From F23-B02 sp963640555 (GTDB lineage Bacteria; Bacillota; Clostridia; Oscillospirales; Oscillospiraceae), in the NCBI GenBank assembly GCA_963640555.1, contig CAVHZB010000030.1, positions 1 to 35,717 of the forward strand: a DNA stretch of 35,717 bases. Reading direction: 5' to 3'. The position numbers and the translations under genes were made by a program. The notes under the pieces were generated by a model. It ran no database searches and had not been told where the DNA came from. It saw only the letters and a program-made list of their open reading frames with translations. Every line of letters starts with the position of its first letter. Within the stretch, counting starts at the first letter, position 1. Shown here piece after piece: positions 14,940 through 21,967 of the stretch.

Positions 14940-15965
14940 ATGACTGTTTTAGTTACCGGCGGCATGGGCTATATCGGCAGCCACACCTGCGTTGAGCTGC
15001 TCGAACAGGGCATGGATGTCGTCGTAATAGACAACCTCGTCAACAGCAGTGAGAAAGCCGCCGAGCGCATAGAGCAGATAACCGGCAGGGCGCTGACATT
15101 CTATAAGGCCGATGTCCGTGACCGCGAGAAGCTCGACGGGATATTTGATAAGCACCGCATCGACTGCGTTATCCATTTTGCCGGACTCAAGGCAGTCGGC
15201 GAATCGGTGGAGATGCCGCTTGAATATTACGACAACAACCTCGGCTCAACGATAACCCTGTGCGAGGCAATGCGCGAGCACGGCGTCAATAAGATAATCT
15301 TCTCATCCTCGGCAACGGTATACTCGTCCGACAACGACATGCCGCTCTACGAGACCTCCCGCACCGGGCAGTGCACAAATCCTTACGGCTGGACAAAATT
15401 CATGTGCGAGCAGATACTGCGCGACTACGCCAAGGCGGACGGCAGCTGGAGCGTTGCGCTGCTGCGGTATTTTAACCCCGTAGGCGCCCATCCGAGCGGT
15501 CTTATCGGCGAGGATCCCAAGGGCATTCCCAATAACCTCATGCCGTATATCTCGCAGACCGCCATAGGTAAATTCCCGTATCTGCGCGTTTTCGGCGACG
15601 ATTACGACACGCCCGACGGCACCGGCGTGCGCGATTACATCCATGTCGTTGATCTTGCAAAGGGTCATGTTGCGGCGATAGCTTACATGGCGGAGCATCC
15701 GGGCGAGCTCGTCTTCAACCTCGGCACCGGCACCGGCTACAGCGTTCTCGATATGGTACACGCCTTTGAAAAGGCAAACGGTCTGAGCGTTCCCTATAAG
15801 ATCATAGGCAGACGCGCGGGTGATGTCGCCGTGTGCTACTGCTCGCCGGAGAAAAGCCGCCGTGAGCTCGGCTGGTCGGCGAAATTTGACCTTGAGGATA
15901 TGTGCCGCGATTCGTGGCACTGGCAGAGTCTCAACCCCAACGGCTACCGCGAGTGCGGCGAATGA
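14940..15965 (+). CDS. galE: UDP-glucose 4-epimerase
   Basis: Interconverts UDP-glucose and UDP-galactose with bound NAD (Leloir pathway and polysaccharide precursor supply). It is an extended short-chain dehydrogenase of 341 residues, the usual length. Features are the Rossmann motif GGMGYIGSH (residues 7-15), DNLVNSS, HFAGLKAVGES, FSSSATVY with the catalytic Ser/Thr region, YGWTK giving the Tyr-x-x-x-Lys pair, RYFNPVGAHPSG, and GTGVRDYIHVVDLAKGH. AAAGGAG lies seven bases before the ATG. It has its own promoter and no other sugar genes nearby. Confidence 0.97.
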   Translation: MTVLVTGGMGYIGSHTCVELLEQGMDVVVIDNLVNSSEKAAERIEQITGRALTFYKADVRDREKLDGIFDKHRIDCVIHFAGLKAVGESVEMPLEYYDNNLGSTITLCEAMREHGVNKIIFSSSATVYSSDNDMPLYETSRTGQCTNPYGWTKFMCEQILRDYAKADGSWSVALLRYFNPVGAHPSGLIGEDPKGIPNNLMPYISQTAIGKFPYLRVFGDDYDTPDGTGVRDYIHVVDLAKGHVAAIAYMAEHPGELVFNLGTGTGYSVLDMVHAFEKANGLSVPYKIIGRRAGDVAVCYCSPEKSRRELGWSAKFDLEDMCRDSWHWQSLNPNGYRECGE

Positions 15966-15992
15966 GTCCGTGAAACGGTGCGGAGCTTTCTC

Positions 15993-16370
15993 TCAGCCTC
16001 TGTGATCGCATTTCCGGCACTGGATCATGGGCGTGTCCCCCGCGTCCTTGTAAAATGCGCCCGCCCAGCTGCATATGCTTCGCAGTATCGGCACGACCGA
16101 CGCGCCCTTTTCCGTCAGCGAATATTCAACCCTCGGCGGTATCTCGTCATAAGACCTGCGCTCTGCGATGCCGTTTGCTATCAGCTCCTTGAGCGTGGAG
16201 GCGAGCACCGCATCTGTTATATTCCCCATTTCACGGCGCAGCTCGCTGTAGCGCAGTGTGCCGAGCGCCGCAAGCACGCAGATGATGCGTGAGTTCCACT
16301 TTCCGCCGAATATCTCCATACCGTATTCAAGCGGACAGCGTATGTCCTTTTCAAGCTTTCTCTGATACAT
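15993..16370 (-). CDS. HxlR-family transcriptional regulator
   Basis: Winged-helix regulator of about 125 residues. HxlR features are CPLEYGMEIFGGKWNSRIICVL, LRYSELRREMGNITDAVLASTLKEL (the recognition region) and PPRVEYSLTEKGASVVPIL in the wing. Members often respond to reactive electrophiles, oxidants or formaldehyde through cysteines; here Cys residues occur at the start of the domain and in a C-terminal CRKC pair that could be redox-active. Longer in-frame starts are rejected because the promoter's TATAAT overlaps them; the chosen ATG has AAAGGGA eight bases upstream. It is divergent from the glutathione peroxidase gene, so control of that gene is plausible. It is convergent with galE. Confidence 0.9.
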   Translation of the reverse strand: MYQRKLEKDIRCPLEYGMEIFGGKWNSRIICVLAALGTLRYSELRREMGNITDAVLASTLKELIANGIAERRSYDEIPPRVEYSLTEKGASVVPILRSICSWAGAFYKDAGDTPMIQCRKCDHRG

Positions 16371-16398
16371 GGCACTGTTCCCTTTTTCGTTTTTCTCC

Positions 16399-16427
16399 AT
16401 TATATCCCGATACCCGATGTCAGACAA
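16399..16427 (-). promoter_or_regulatory. Promoter of the HxlR gene
   Basis: On the minus strand TTGTCT (16422-16427), a 17-base spacer and TATAAT (16399-16404). It lies about 28 bases before the start codon and fixes the choice of start. Confidence 0.8.
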
Positions 16428-16448
16428 GTAACTATCAAAATTATGAGC

Positions 16449-16476
16449 AGCTCCCGGACCGGACGGTCTGGGAGCT
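16449..16476. other. Inverted repeat between the HxlR and glutathione peroxidase promoters
   Basis: A 12-base arm AGCTCCCGGACC and its complement with one mismatch surround GGAC. It lies outside both predicted transcripts and has only a weak T tract (TTTCACTTC) on the plus side. It may be an operator or a terminator of galE read-through. Confidence 0.4.
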
Positions 16477-16511
16477 TTCACTTCATAAAAATTAAATTTT
16501 CAAAAAAGCGC

Positions 16512-16540
16512 TTGACAAAACACGGTACGGGGTGTATCCT
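16512..16540 (+). promoter_or_regulatory. Promoter of the glutathione peroxidase operon
   Basis: TTGACA (16512-16517), a 17-base spacer and TATCCT (16535-16540). The transcription start would fall inside the OhrR-like operator that begins at the last base of the -10. Confidence 0.8.
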
Positions 16541-16569
16541 GCAAATAGATTGTATGCAATTAAATTTTA
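16540..16569 (+). promoter_or_regulatory. OhrR-type operator at the glutathione peroxidase promoter
   Basis: This 30-base site matches the published Bacillus subtilis ohrA operator (as I remember it) at 25 of 30 positions, including ATTGTAT and CAATTAAATT in the same register. A second AATTAAATTTT copy at 16490-16500 lies upstream of the -35. An ohrR gene is encoded 0.8 kb downstream. Binding here would block transcription initiation. Confidence 0.75.
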
Positions 16570-16590
16570 TCAAATCAGGAGAACCCGAAA

Positions 16591-17064
16591 ATGAGTATTT
16601 ATGATTTCACCGTAAAGGATATATCCGGCGAGGATGTCAGCCTCGGTAAATACAAGGGCAAGGTGCTGCTTATAGTAAACACCGCCACCGGCTGCGGCTT
16701 CACTCCGCAGTACGAGGGGCTTGAGGAGCTGTATGAAAAATACAGTTCCTCCGGCTTTGAGGTGCTTGACTTCCCCTGCAATCAGTTTGCAAATCAGGCT
16801 CCGGGTACGGAGGCTGAGATCGTGAGCTTTTGTCAGACAAAATTCGGCGTAAGCTTTGACCAGTTTGCAAAGATCCGTGTAAACGGCGAAGGCGAGGAGC
16901 CTCTGTACACATATCTCAAGAGCGAAAAGACCGGCAAATTCGGAAAGCAGATCAAGTGGAATTTCACTAAATTCCTTATCGACCGCGAGGGAAATGTTGT
17001 GGCGCGCTACGCTCCGATGACAACGCCCGAAAAAATCGAGGATGCCGTAAAGGAGCTGCTGTGA
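16591..17064 (+). CDS. Glutathione peroxidase family protein (Cys type)
   Basis: Thiol-dependent peroxidase of 157 residues; bacterial members mostly use thioredoxin to reduce hydrogen and lipid peroxides. The catalytic motif NTATGCGFTPQYEGLEELY (residues 31-49) carries the peroxidatic Cys where animal enzymes have selenocysteine. LDFPCNQFANQAPG follows with the second Cys and the catalytic Gln, and KWNFTKFLIDREG holds the Trp-Asn pair. AGGAG lies nine bases before the ATG. The promoter is overlapped by an OhrR-like operator, and an HxlR regulator is divergent, so peroxide induction is likely. The stop overlaps the next ATG by one base. Confidence 0.95.
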   Translation: MSIYDFTVKDISGEDVSLGKYKGKVLLIVNTATGCGFTPQYEGLEELYEKYSSSGFEVLDFPCNQFANQAPGTEAEIVSFCQTKFGVSFDQFAKIRVNGEGEEPLYTYLKSEKTGKFGKQIKWNFTKFLIDREGNVVARYAPMTTPEKIEDAVKELL

Positions 17065-17324
17065 TGCATTACGAGTATGAGCCAGAGGGCGTCTGCGCAA
17101 TGCAGCTTGAATTTGACATCGACGGCGACGGGACGGTCACAAACATCAGCTTTTTCGGCGGCTGCGACGGCAATCTGAAAGCCATATCCAAGCTGCTTGA
17201 CGGCGAAAGCGCCGACAGGATATCCGCGCTGCTCTCCGGCAATACCTGCGGCAGAAAGCGGACCTCATGTGCCGATCAGCTTGCCATAGCCGTCATGAGG
17301 GCAAAAGCGGAATGCTGTTCTTGA
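17064..17324 (+). CDS. TSCPD domain 4-Cys protein (TIGR03905 type)
   Basis: Small protein of 86 residues matching the TSCPD-type family with four conserved cysteines, related to the zinc-binding end of some ribonucleotide reductases. Visible pattern: MHYEYEPEGVCAMQLEF, then GGCDGNLKAISKLLDG, then GNTCGRKRTSCADQLA. The conserved Cys residues are therefore in EGVC, GGCDG, NTCG and TSCAD, plus a terminal CC pair. The ATG overlaps the peroxidase stop (TGATG), with AAAGGAG eight bases upstream, so it is translated from the peroxidase mRNA. Function unknown; metal binding is family inference. Confidence 0.85.
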   Translation: MHYEYEPEGVCAMQLEFDIDGDGTVTNISFFGGCDGNLKAISKLLDGESADRISALLSGNTCGRKRTSCADQLAIAVMRAKAECCS

Positions 17325-17349
17325 ACCGGCGAAGCTATTGTTGTATAAT
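17321..17349 (+). promoter_or_regulatory. Promoter of ohrR
   Basis: TTGAAC (17321-17326), a 17-base spacer and TATAAT (17344-17349), overlapping the end of the TSCPD gene. The transcript leader is about 55 bases. The start codon of ohrR lacks a strong ribosome-binding site; a GGAGGAG at about 17371 is 40 bases away. Confidence 0.7.
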
Positions 17350-17410
17350 AGATGCATGAAGTATTTACGGAGGAGAGACTGCCGTACTCTGCACGGCGGG
17401 TCCGATTGAT

Positions 17411-17857
17411 ATGGAAAACGGCAAATACGATGTACTGAAGCTCGAAAATCAGATATGCTTTCCTCTGTATGCCTGTGCCAAGGAGGTCGTGCGCAAATAC
17501 AAGCCGTATTTGGACGAGATAGGACTTACCTACACGCAGTATATAGCGATGATGGTCATGTGGGAGCATAAAAGGATCAGCGTGAAGGAGCTCGGGAGCT
17601 TCCTGTATCTCGATTCCGGCACGCTCACGCCGCTGCTGAAAAAGCTTGAGCAGAAGGGCTATGTATCCAGAGCCCGTGACAGTGCAGACGAGCGCGTGCT
17701 CAACGTCACGATAACGGAGGCCGGTGAAGCGCTCAAGGATCGCGCGGTCACGATCCCCGCAAGGCTCGCCGCCTGCGTTGAGCTGTCTATCGAGGATGCC
17801 GTTGAGTTAGGCACACTGCTGAAAAAGCTGCTGAAAACAATATCGTATGATGAATAG
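17411..17857 (+). CDS. ohrR: OhrR, organic-peroxide-sensing MarR-family repressor
   Basis: MarR-family dimeric winged-helix repressor of 148 residues that closely follows Bacillus OhrR throughout. LKLENQICFPLYACAKEVVRKY places the peroxide-sensing Cys at residue 16; LTYTQYIAMMVMWEH, VKELGSFLYLDSGTLTPLLK KLEQKGYV and DERVLNVTITEAG complete the winged helix. In Bacillus, oxidation of this Cys releases OhrR from the ohrA operator (established). Here no ohrA is present; a matching operator sits at the glutathione peroxidase promoter instead. It has its own promoter and terminator but could also be read from the peroxidase transcript. Confidence 0.93.
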   Translation: MENGKYDVLKLENQICFPLYACAKEVVRKYKPYLDEIGLTYTQYIAMMVMWEHKRISVKELGSFLYLDSGTLTPLLKKLEQKGYVSRARDSADERVLNVTITEAGEALKDRAVTIPARLAACVELSIEDAVELGTLLKKLLKTISYDE

Positions 17858-17858
17858 C

Positions 17859-17888
17859 AAAAATCCCGTCCTCTCGGACGGGATTTTT
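17859..17888. terminator. Bidirectional terminator between ohrR and acpP
   Basis: A perfect 13-base-pair stem AAAAATCCCGTCC and its complement around TCTC, with T runs on both strands. It ends the convergent ohrR and jag-acpP transcripts. Confidence 0.93.
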
Positions 17889-17900
17889 CATGTTTTTTAA

Positions 17901-18128
17901 TTACTGTCTTGCTTCGATGTACTCCACGATCCTGCCGACGGTGGGCAGCTCCGCTGCGTCCTCATCGGGGATCTGGATGCCGAACTCGTCCTCAACGGAC
18001 ATGATGAGCTCGACAACGTCAAGCGAATCCGCGCCGAGGTCATCGACGATATTGGTGTCTTCGGAAATGCTGCCTGCGGATACTTCAAACTGCTGTGCAA
18101 GGATCTGCTGTATCTTTTCAAGTATCAT
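17901..18128 (-). CDS. acpP: Acyl carrier protein
   Basis: Acidic 75-residue carrier for fatty acid synthesis intermediates. The phosphopantetheine attachment serine is in DDLGADSLDVVELIM (Ser near residue 35), followed by EDEFGIQIPDED and a closing VGRIVEYIEARQ. GGAGGA lies seven bases before the ATG. It follows the jag stop by 24 bases on the same strand, instead of sitting in a fab cluster or the plsX-rnc region, and is probably read from the rpmH-yidC transcript. A specialised carrier cannot be excluded but nothing nearby suggests a dedicated pathway. Confidence 0.95.
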   Translation of the reverse strand: MILEKIQQILAQQFEVSAGSISEDTNIVDDLGADSLDVVELIMSVEDEFGIQIPDEDAAELPTVGRIVEYIEARQ

Positions 18129-18152
18129 GATTTATTCCTCCAATAATATATC

Positions 18153-18920
18153 TTATGCCCATTCGCGGCTCTGCGGCTTATTGCCCGTATTCTGCGGACG
18201 GTCGTAGGACACGACGACGCGGCGGTTGGGCTCTGTGCCGGTCGAGCTTGTGGTAACGCCCTCATAGTCCTGAAGGGCGGCGTGGATAATGTGACGCTCG
18301 TAGCTGTTCATAGGCTCAAGCGCCATGCTGCGCTTATATTTGATGACCTTTGCCGCCATCTTCTCGGCAAGGCGGACAAGTGATTCCTCGCGCTTTGCAC
18401 GGTAGCTCTCGGCATCGACGCAGATGTGCATGTGCTTGTCGCTGCCGCGGTTTACGACGTAGTTGGTCAGGTGCTGGATCGCATCGAGGGTCTCTCCCCT
18501 GCGGCCGATGACCGCGCCCATATTCGGGCCGGAGAGATTGACGGCAATGCTCTTGCCGTCGCGGCGGCTGATCTCTATATCGGCCTTGACGTCCATACGC
18601 TCGAGAAGGCCTTCAAGGAAGGCTCTTATATCGGCAAACTCGCCTTCCGCGGCGGGCTTTACCTCTGCCTGTTCGCAAGCCTTGACTTCGGCTTTCGGCG
18701 CGGCCTTCTCGGCCTCGGGCTCTGCCGCCGTCTCGGGCTCGTCGGGTGCTTCATACTCGACGCGCACGACTGCCGGAGAAGCGCCTATGCCCAGAAATCC
18801 GGATTTTGCACGCTCGACGACGGTTACTGAAACATCGTCGCGCTCAAGTCCGAGTTCCTTCAGAGCTGCTGCGATGGCTTCATCCTCGGTGCGGCCTGTG
18901 GTTTCCAAAGACTTTATCAT
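18153..18920 (-). CDS. khpB: Jag/KhpB RNA-binding protein (SpoIIIJ-associated)
   Basis: RNA-binding protein of 255 residues with three domains. The Jag N-terminal domain is at 1-55 (IKSLETTGRTEDEAIAAALK and a KSGFLGIGASPAVVRV segment). An Ala/Glu/Pro-rich linker occupies about 57-95. A KH domain carries its GxxG loop as MGAVIGRRGETLDAIQHL (near 133-150). The R3H domain holds MNSYERHIIHAALQDYEGVTT and ends near residue 240. In other Firmicutes the protein pairs with KhpA and influences cell division and elongation. Its start overlaps the yidC stop by four bases, so it is coupled to the insertase. It is first described with yidC, and that order is kept here. Confidence 0.95.
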   Translation of the reverse strand: MIKSLETTGRTEDEAIAAALKELGLERDDVSVTVVERAKSGFLGIGASPAVVRVEYEAPDEPETAAEPEAEKAAPKAEVKACEQAEVKPAAEGEFADIRAFLEGLLERMDVKADIEISRRDGKSIAVNLSGPNMGAVIGRRGETLDAIQHLTNYVVNRGSDKHMHICVDAESYRAKREESLVRLAEKMAAKVIKYKRSMALEPMNSYERHIIHAALQDYEGVTTSSTGTEPNRRVVVSYDRPQNTGNKPQSREWA

Positions 18921-20170
18921 GTTTCACTGTTCTCCTGTGACTGTTCAGGCTCTTCTTCGCTCTGAGCTTCAGCTGCGGCGGCCGCCGTCATTTCTGCGGC
19001 GTAGCGGTCGGGATCGTAAGCTCTGCCTCTTGCATAGCGGCGCTTGCCGACCTGAGACGGGTTCTCGGGCTTGTCTATGCCGAGCTTTTCAAGGCGCGCC
19101 TCGCGCTCCGCTCTTTCGCTTGCGGCTATGCGTTCCGCGTCGGCCTGCTTCTGCTGAGCCTGCATTTTTTTCTTGCTGGTGTTGTTGTTGCGGGTAGTTG
19201 CACCCTCCGCCTTGAGCTGCTCATGCTCCTCATGGCGGCGTGCGCGCTCCTCATCCTTCTCCTTCTGAGCCGCGATGCGCTCCGCGTCCTCGATATCGAG
19301 CTTGCGCTTGTAGTACTTTGTGAGCACAAGGTCACGGACGATGCCGAAGCAGCTGTTGGCGATCCAGTAAACGCCGAGAGCCGCAGGCATAATGAAGCAG
19401 ATCCAGACGGACATGAGAGGCATCATGATATTCATGGTTTTCATGCTCATTGCCGCCTGTCCGGCTTGTGGAGGATTGGTCGCCTGGCTGATCTTCATCG
19501 ATGCCCAGGAAAGGAACGCCGCGATCAGGGGGATCAGGAACAGACCGATGTTCGCAAAGATATCGGCGCTCGTGAAGTCATAGTTCCAGATCTTCCAGTC
19601 GGGGATCGAGCCGAGGTTCATACCGATGAAGCCGTAGTCGATGTCGAGAAGCTTTCCGTCAAAGCTGCCGAGCGCGTTTACGACCGCGTCCCAGTTCTTG
19701 TGGATAGCATCGGCGACGCCGATCTGATCGTAGGTGCCCTGCTTGGAGGCTACAAAGCCCGCATTTTCGGTCGCCCACTCGGTGAGCTTTGTGATACTGC
19801 TCTCGCCCAGGCCCATCATGCTGCCGAGAGGCTGACGGATGACGCTGTACAGAGCGATGAGTATCGGGAAGGGCAGCAGCGACCACAGGCAGCCGGAGGT
19901 GGGGCTTGCGCCCTGCTCCTTATACAGCTTCATGACTTCCTGCTGATACTTCTGCTGGTTGCCCCTATGTTTTTTCTCCAGCTCCTTGAGCTGCGGCTGG
20001 ATTCGGGTGGTCTTCATCATGCCCTTCTTGCTCTTTGCCATGAACGGCAGGAGGATCAGATTGACCACAAGAGCAAAGAGTATAATGGCAAGACCGTAGC
20101 TGTCGGTCCAGTTATAGAGGATCTCCAGCAGTCTGGCGAACGGCCAGACTATAATATCCCATAGTGACAT
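18917..20170 (-). CDS. yidC: Membrane protein insertase YidC (Oxa1 family)
   Basis: Inserts and folds membrane proteins, alone or with SecYEG. The 417 residues carry about five membrane segments, with SYGLAIILFALVVNLILLPFMAKSKK at the start of the conserved core, the cytoplasmic coiled-coil hairpin KTTRIQPQLKELEKKHRGNQQKYQQEVMKLYKEQG, then GCLWSLLPFPILIALYSVIRQP and a closing PAALGVYWIANSCFGIVRDL. The core has a positively charged residue in the substrate groove. A long region between the first core helices and the last ones, and a basic/acidic tail of about 120 residues with many Ala, Glu and Arg, exceed Bacillus SpoIIIJ in length. AAGGAG precedes the ATG. It lies in the conserved rpmH-rnpA-yidD-yidC-jag cluster. 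Confidence 0.96.
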   Translation of the reverse strand: MSLWDIIVWPFARLLEILYNWTDSYGLAIILFALVVNLILLPFMAKSKKGMMKTTRIQPQLKELEKKHRGNQQKYQQEVMKLYKEQGASPTSGCLWSLLPFPILIALYSVIRQPLGSMMGLGESSITKLTEWATENAGFVASKQGTYDQIGVADAIHKNWDAVVNALGSFDGKLLDIDYGFIGMNLGSIPDWKIWNYDFTSADIFANIGLFLIPLIAAFLSWASMKISQATNPPQAGQAAMSMKTMNIMMPLMSVWICFIMPAALGVYWIANSCFGIVRDLVLTKYYKRKLDIEDAERIAAQKEKDEERARRHEEHEQLKAEGATTRNNNTSKKKMQAQQKQADAERIAASERAEREARLEKLGIDKPENPSQVGKRRYARGRAYDPDRYAAEMTAAAAAEAQSEEEPEQSQENSET

Positions 20171-20197
20171 AAGTTTCTCCTTGTATTCCGATCCTCG

Positions 20198-20416
20198 TCA
20201 GGGAACGGGATCGAAGAAATCGTGTTCGCCGAGGTGAAAAGGATGACACCTCGACAGCCGCTTCAGGGCGAGCCAGCCGCCCTTCAAGGCCCCGTATTTC
20301 TCGATGGCCTCAACGGCATACTGTGAGCAGGTCGGGATAAATCTGCACCTCGGCGGGAAGGCCGGGGAGACGTATTTCTGATAAATACGGATAAGTGCAA
20401 GCAGAAGCTTTTTCAT
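20198..20416 (-). CDS. yidD: Membrane protein insertion efficiency factor YidD
   Basis: Small 72-residue membrane-associated protein that assists YidC-dependent insertion. Family features are ALIRIYQKYVSPAFPPRCRF, IPTCSQYAVEAIEKYGALKG and RLSRCHPFHLGEHDFFDPVP, including the three conserved cysteines. Its ATG overlaps the rnpA stop (ATGA). Confidence 0.95.
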   Translation of the reverse strand: MKKLLLALIRIYQKYVSPAFPPRCRFIPTCSQYAVEAIEKYGALKGGWLALKRLSRCHPFHLGEHDFFDPVP

Positions 20417-20760
20417 GGTTCTTCGTCCTTCAGCAGACCGAGCCCGGCGCAGGCGTGCAGGAACGCACGCTCCATTTTGGCATACTCGGCGTCAACGCAG
20501 CGGCTGCGCGCGACGATGACGATATCGACACCGTCCCTGAGCTTGTCCGAATTGAGTCTGTATATCTCCCTCAATCTGCGCCGCACGCGGTTGCGCACGA
20601 CGGCCTTGCCCAGCTTGGTGGACACGGTGTATCCCACGCGGCGGCGTCCCCGCGGCGCTTTGAGAGCATACACGACCATATAGGGCGTAACGGCGGTCTT
20701 GCCTTTGTTATAGAGCCGTTTGAACTCATAATTCTTTTTCAGAGTTGACCTGAAATCCAA
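20413..20760 (-). CDS. rnpA: Ribonuclease P protein component
   Basis: Basic protein subunit of RNase P, which matures the 5' ends of tRNAs together with the catalytic RNA. The 115 residues contain NYEFKRLYNKGKT near the start and the RNR signature KLGKAVVRNRVRRRLREIYR (residues about 49-68), with a preceding RRVGYTVSTKLG. The start is a TTG (20758-20760) with GGGTGG five bases upstream; no closer ATG fits. It overlaps yidD by four bases and follows rpmH by 100 bases, a gap containing a GGGCGG/CCGCCC inverted repeat that may be a processing site. Confidence 0.95.
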   Translation of the reverse strand: MDFRSTLKKNYEFKRLYNKGKTAVTPYMVVYALKAPRGRRRVGYTVSTKLGKAVVRNRVRRRLREIYRLNSDKLRDGVDIVIVARSRCVDAEYAKMERAFLHACAGLGLLKDEEP

Positions 20761-20860
20761 TTATTCCACCCTTGCTTTCCGTTTTTATCGGCAAACACAT
20801 TAAGGGCGGAGGTTAGCCGCCCTAAAAATTTATTTGCTTTTCCTGCTCGGAGCTGCCAAA

Positions 20861-20995
20861 TCAGGCGCTCAGCTTTGCTCTGCCCTTTGCTCTGCGGCGG
20901 GCGAGGACCTTGCGGCCGTTTGCGGTGGCCATTCTTTTGCGGAAGCCGTGCTCTTTCTTGCGCTGACGCTTCTTGGGCTGGTAGGTACGCAGCAT
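20861..20995 (-). CDS. rpmH: 50S ribosomal protein L34
   Basis: 44-residue, highly basic ribosomal protein with the invariant MLRTYQPKKRQRKKEHGFRK opening and the NGRKVLARRRAKGRAKLSA end. AAAGGAG lies ten bases before the ATG. First gene of the rpmH-rnpA-yidD-yidC-jag run and immediately behind a strong promoter. In many bacteria this cluster lies near oriC and dnaA, but no dnaA or DnaA-box cluster is seen upstream here. Confidence 0.97.
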   Translation of the reverse strand: MLRTYQPKKRQRKKEHGFRKRMATANGRKVLARRRAKGRAKLSA

Positions 20996-21059
20996 GTTTT
21001 GTGCACTCCTTTCAGAATAATACTCAACATTGAGCCGAAGCTCAAAGCAGTTGACAATA

Positions 21060-21121
21060 AAACTTCCGACGCCCACAGGCATCGGAAGTTTATTATATAC
21101 GATAGGCTTTTGCCCTGTCAA
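21060..21121 (-). promoter_or_regulatory. rpmH promoter with an inverted repeat at the start site
   Basis: On the minus strand TTGACA (21116-21121), an 18-base spacer and TATAAT (21092-21097). Directly after the -10 comes a 14-base-pair inverted repeat around CACA/TGTG (21060-21091), with one G-U pair, followed by TTTT. Transcription starting near 21085 would place most of the stem at the very 5' end of the mRNA. Confidence 0.8.
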
Positions 21122-21189
21122 GGTTTTTTTATTTATAGCCTTCGGAGACGAACCGCTCGGGTAGCATGGGCAGCCCGTCCCGAAAGCTT

Positions 21190-21753
21190 TTATGCTTTGC
21201 TGAGATCCTCGCCGCGCAGGTACTTGCCGAGCGGCTTCCGTAGAAGCGCGCCGATGACGAGTATTGCAGCCATGTCGATGAGCATGTATGCGCCGTTATA
21301 CAGCGCCGAGTAGAACCACGGGGTGGTCATGGTCATGTTGAAAAACTCCTCCGGCATGTAGGACGCCCAGAGGGTAGCGCCGACGACATAGTGGACGAGG
21401 AAACGGGCAATACAGGCGACGACGGTGCCGATGAAGAAGCCGTTCTTCCTGCCCTTGAACAGACCGGCAAGAGCGAGCACGGTATAAGCGACGAGATAGT
21501 CGCCGATTATGGACTGCCAGCCGATGGCAAAGCCGCCATCGAGCATGAACTGGATAACGCTGTAGACAAAGCAGCCGGCCAGAGACGGGCCGAAGCCCCA
21601 GCGGACGCAGAAGATGAGTATCGGCAGCATTGCAAGGTCGAACGAGCCGCCCTGAGGCATCTTCCAGACAGGCAGCATGCTCAGCACGGTCGCCAGAGCG
21701 ATGAAGATCGCGCCTTCGCATATGCAGCGAAGAGTAAGCTTTGATTTTTTCAT
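21190..21753 (-). CDS. thiT: Thiamine ECF transporter S component ThiT
   Basis: Substrate-binding membrane subunit for thiamine in group II ECF transporters, 187 residues with about six hydrophobic helices. Family features are the N-terminal ICEGAIFIALATVLSMLPVWK with a following PQGGSFDLAMLPILIFCVRWG, then GWQSIIGDYLVAYTVLALAG and ALYNGAYMLIDMAAILVIGALL. The characteristic Trp, Tyr and Asn residues of the thiamine site lie in these segments. GGAGGA precedes the ATG by about nine bases, and an upstream in-frame start is disfavoured. A TPP riboswitch with terminator precedes it, which confirms the vitamin specificity. The shared EcfA and EcfT subunits are not in this window. Confidence 0.95.
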   Translation of the reverse strand: MKKSKLTLRCICEGAIFIALATVLSMLPVWKMPQGGSFDLAMLPILIFCVRWGFGPSLAGCFVYSVIQFMLDGGFAIGWQSIIGDYLVAYTVLALAGLFKGRKNGFFIGTVVACIARFLVHYVVGATLWASYMPEEFFNMTMTTPWFYSALYNGAYMLIDMAAILVIGALLRKPLGKYLRGEDLSKA

Positions 21754-21778
21754 TTCACTATTCCTCCTAAAGAATACG

Positions 21779-21806
21779 AAAAACCGCACTGCAAATGCAA
21801 TGCGGT
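21779..21806 (-). terminator. Expression-platform terminator of the TPP riboswitch
   Basis: Minus-strand stem ACCGCATTGCA and its partner with one G-T pair, followed by TTTTT, between the TPP aptamer and thiT. It indicates control by transcription termination when TPP is bound. Confidence 0.85.
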
Positions 21807-21831
21807 CATAGGAAAACGATTTGATATGAAT

Positions 21832-21928
21832 TTTCGTTTCCTACGCCGGCATTACCCGGATCAGGTTCGAGGGTCTCGGAAATTCGATTCTTTCCGTCTC
21901 AGCCGAGAAAAACTCAGCACCCCTTATC
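21832..21928 (-). promoter_or_regulatory. TPP riboswitch (THI element) aptamer
   Basis: All conserved THI-box pieces are present on the minus strand in order: AGGGGTGC, GGCTGAGA, ACCCTCGAACCTGATC, GGGTAATGCCGGCGTAGGAAA. The aptamer is followed by a GGAAACGA/TCGTTTTCC pairing and then the terminator, so it acts on thiT. Confidence 0.97.
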
Positions 21929-21938
21929 TGCAATTGTG

Positions 21939-21967
21939 ATTTTATTACCGACTTGTGAATTTGTCAA
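21939..21967 (-). promoter_or_regulatory. Promoter of the TPP riboswitch-thiT unit
   Basis: On the minus strand TTGACA (21962-21967), a 17-base spacer and TAAAAT (21939-21944). The -35 and spacer lie inside the last codons of queT, so thiT can be expressed apart from queH-queT. Confidence 0.8.
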
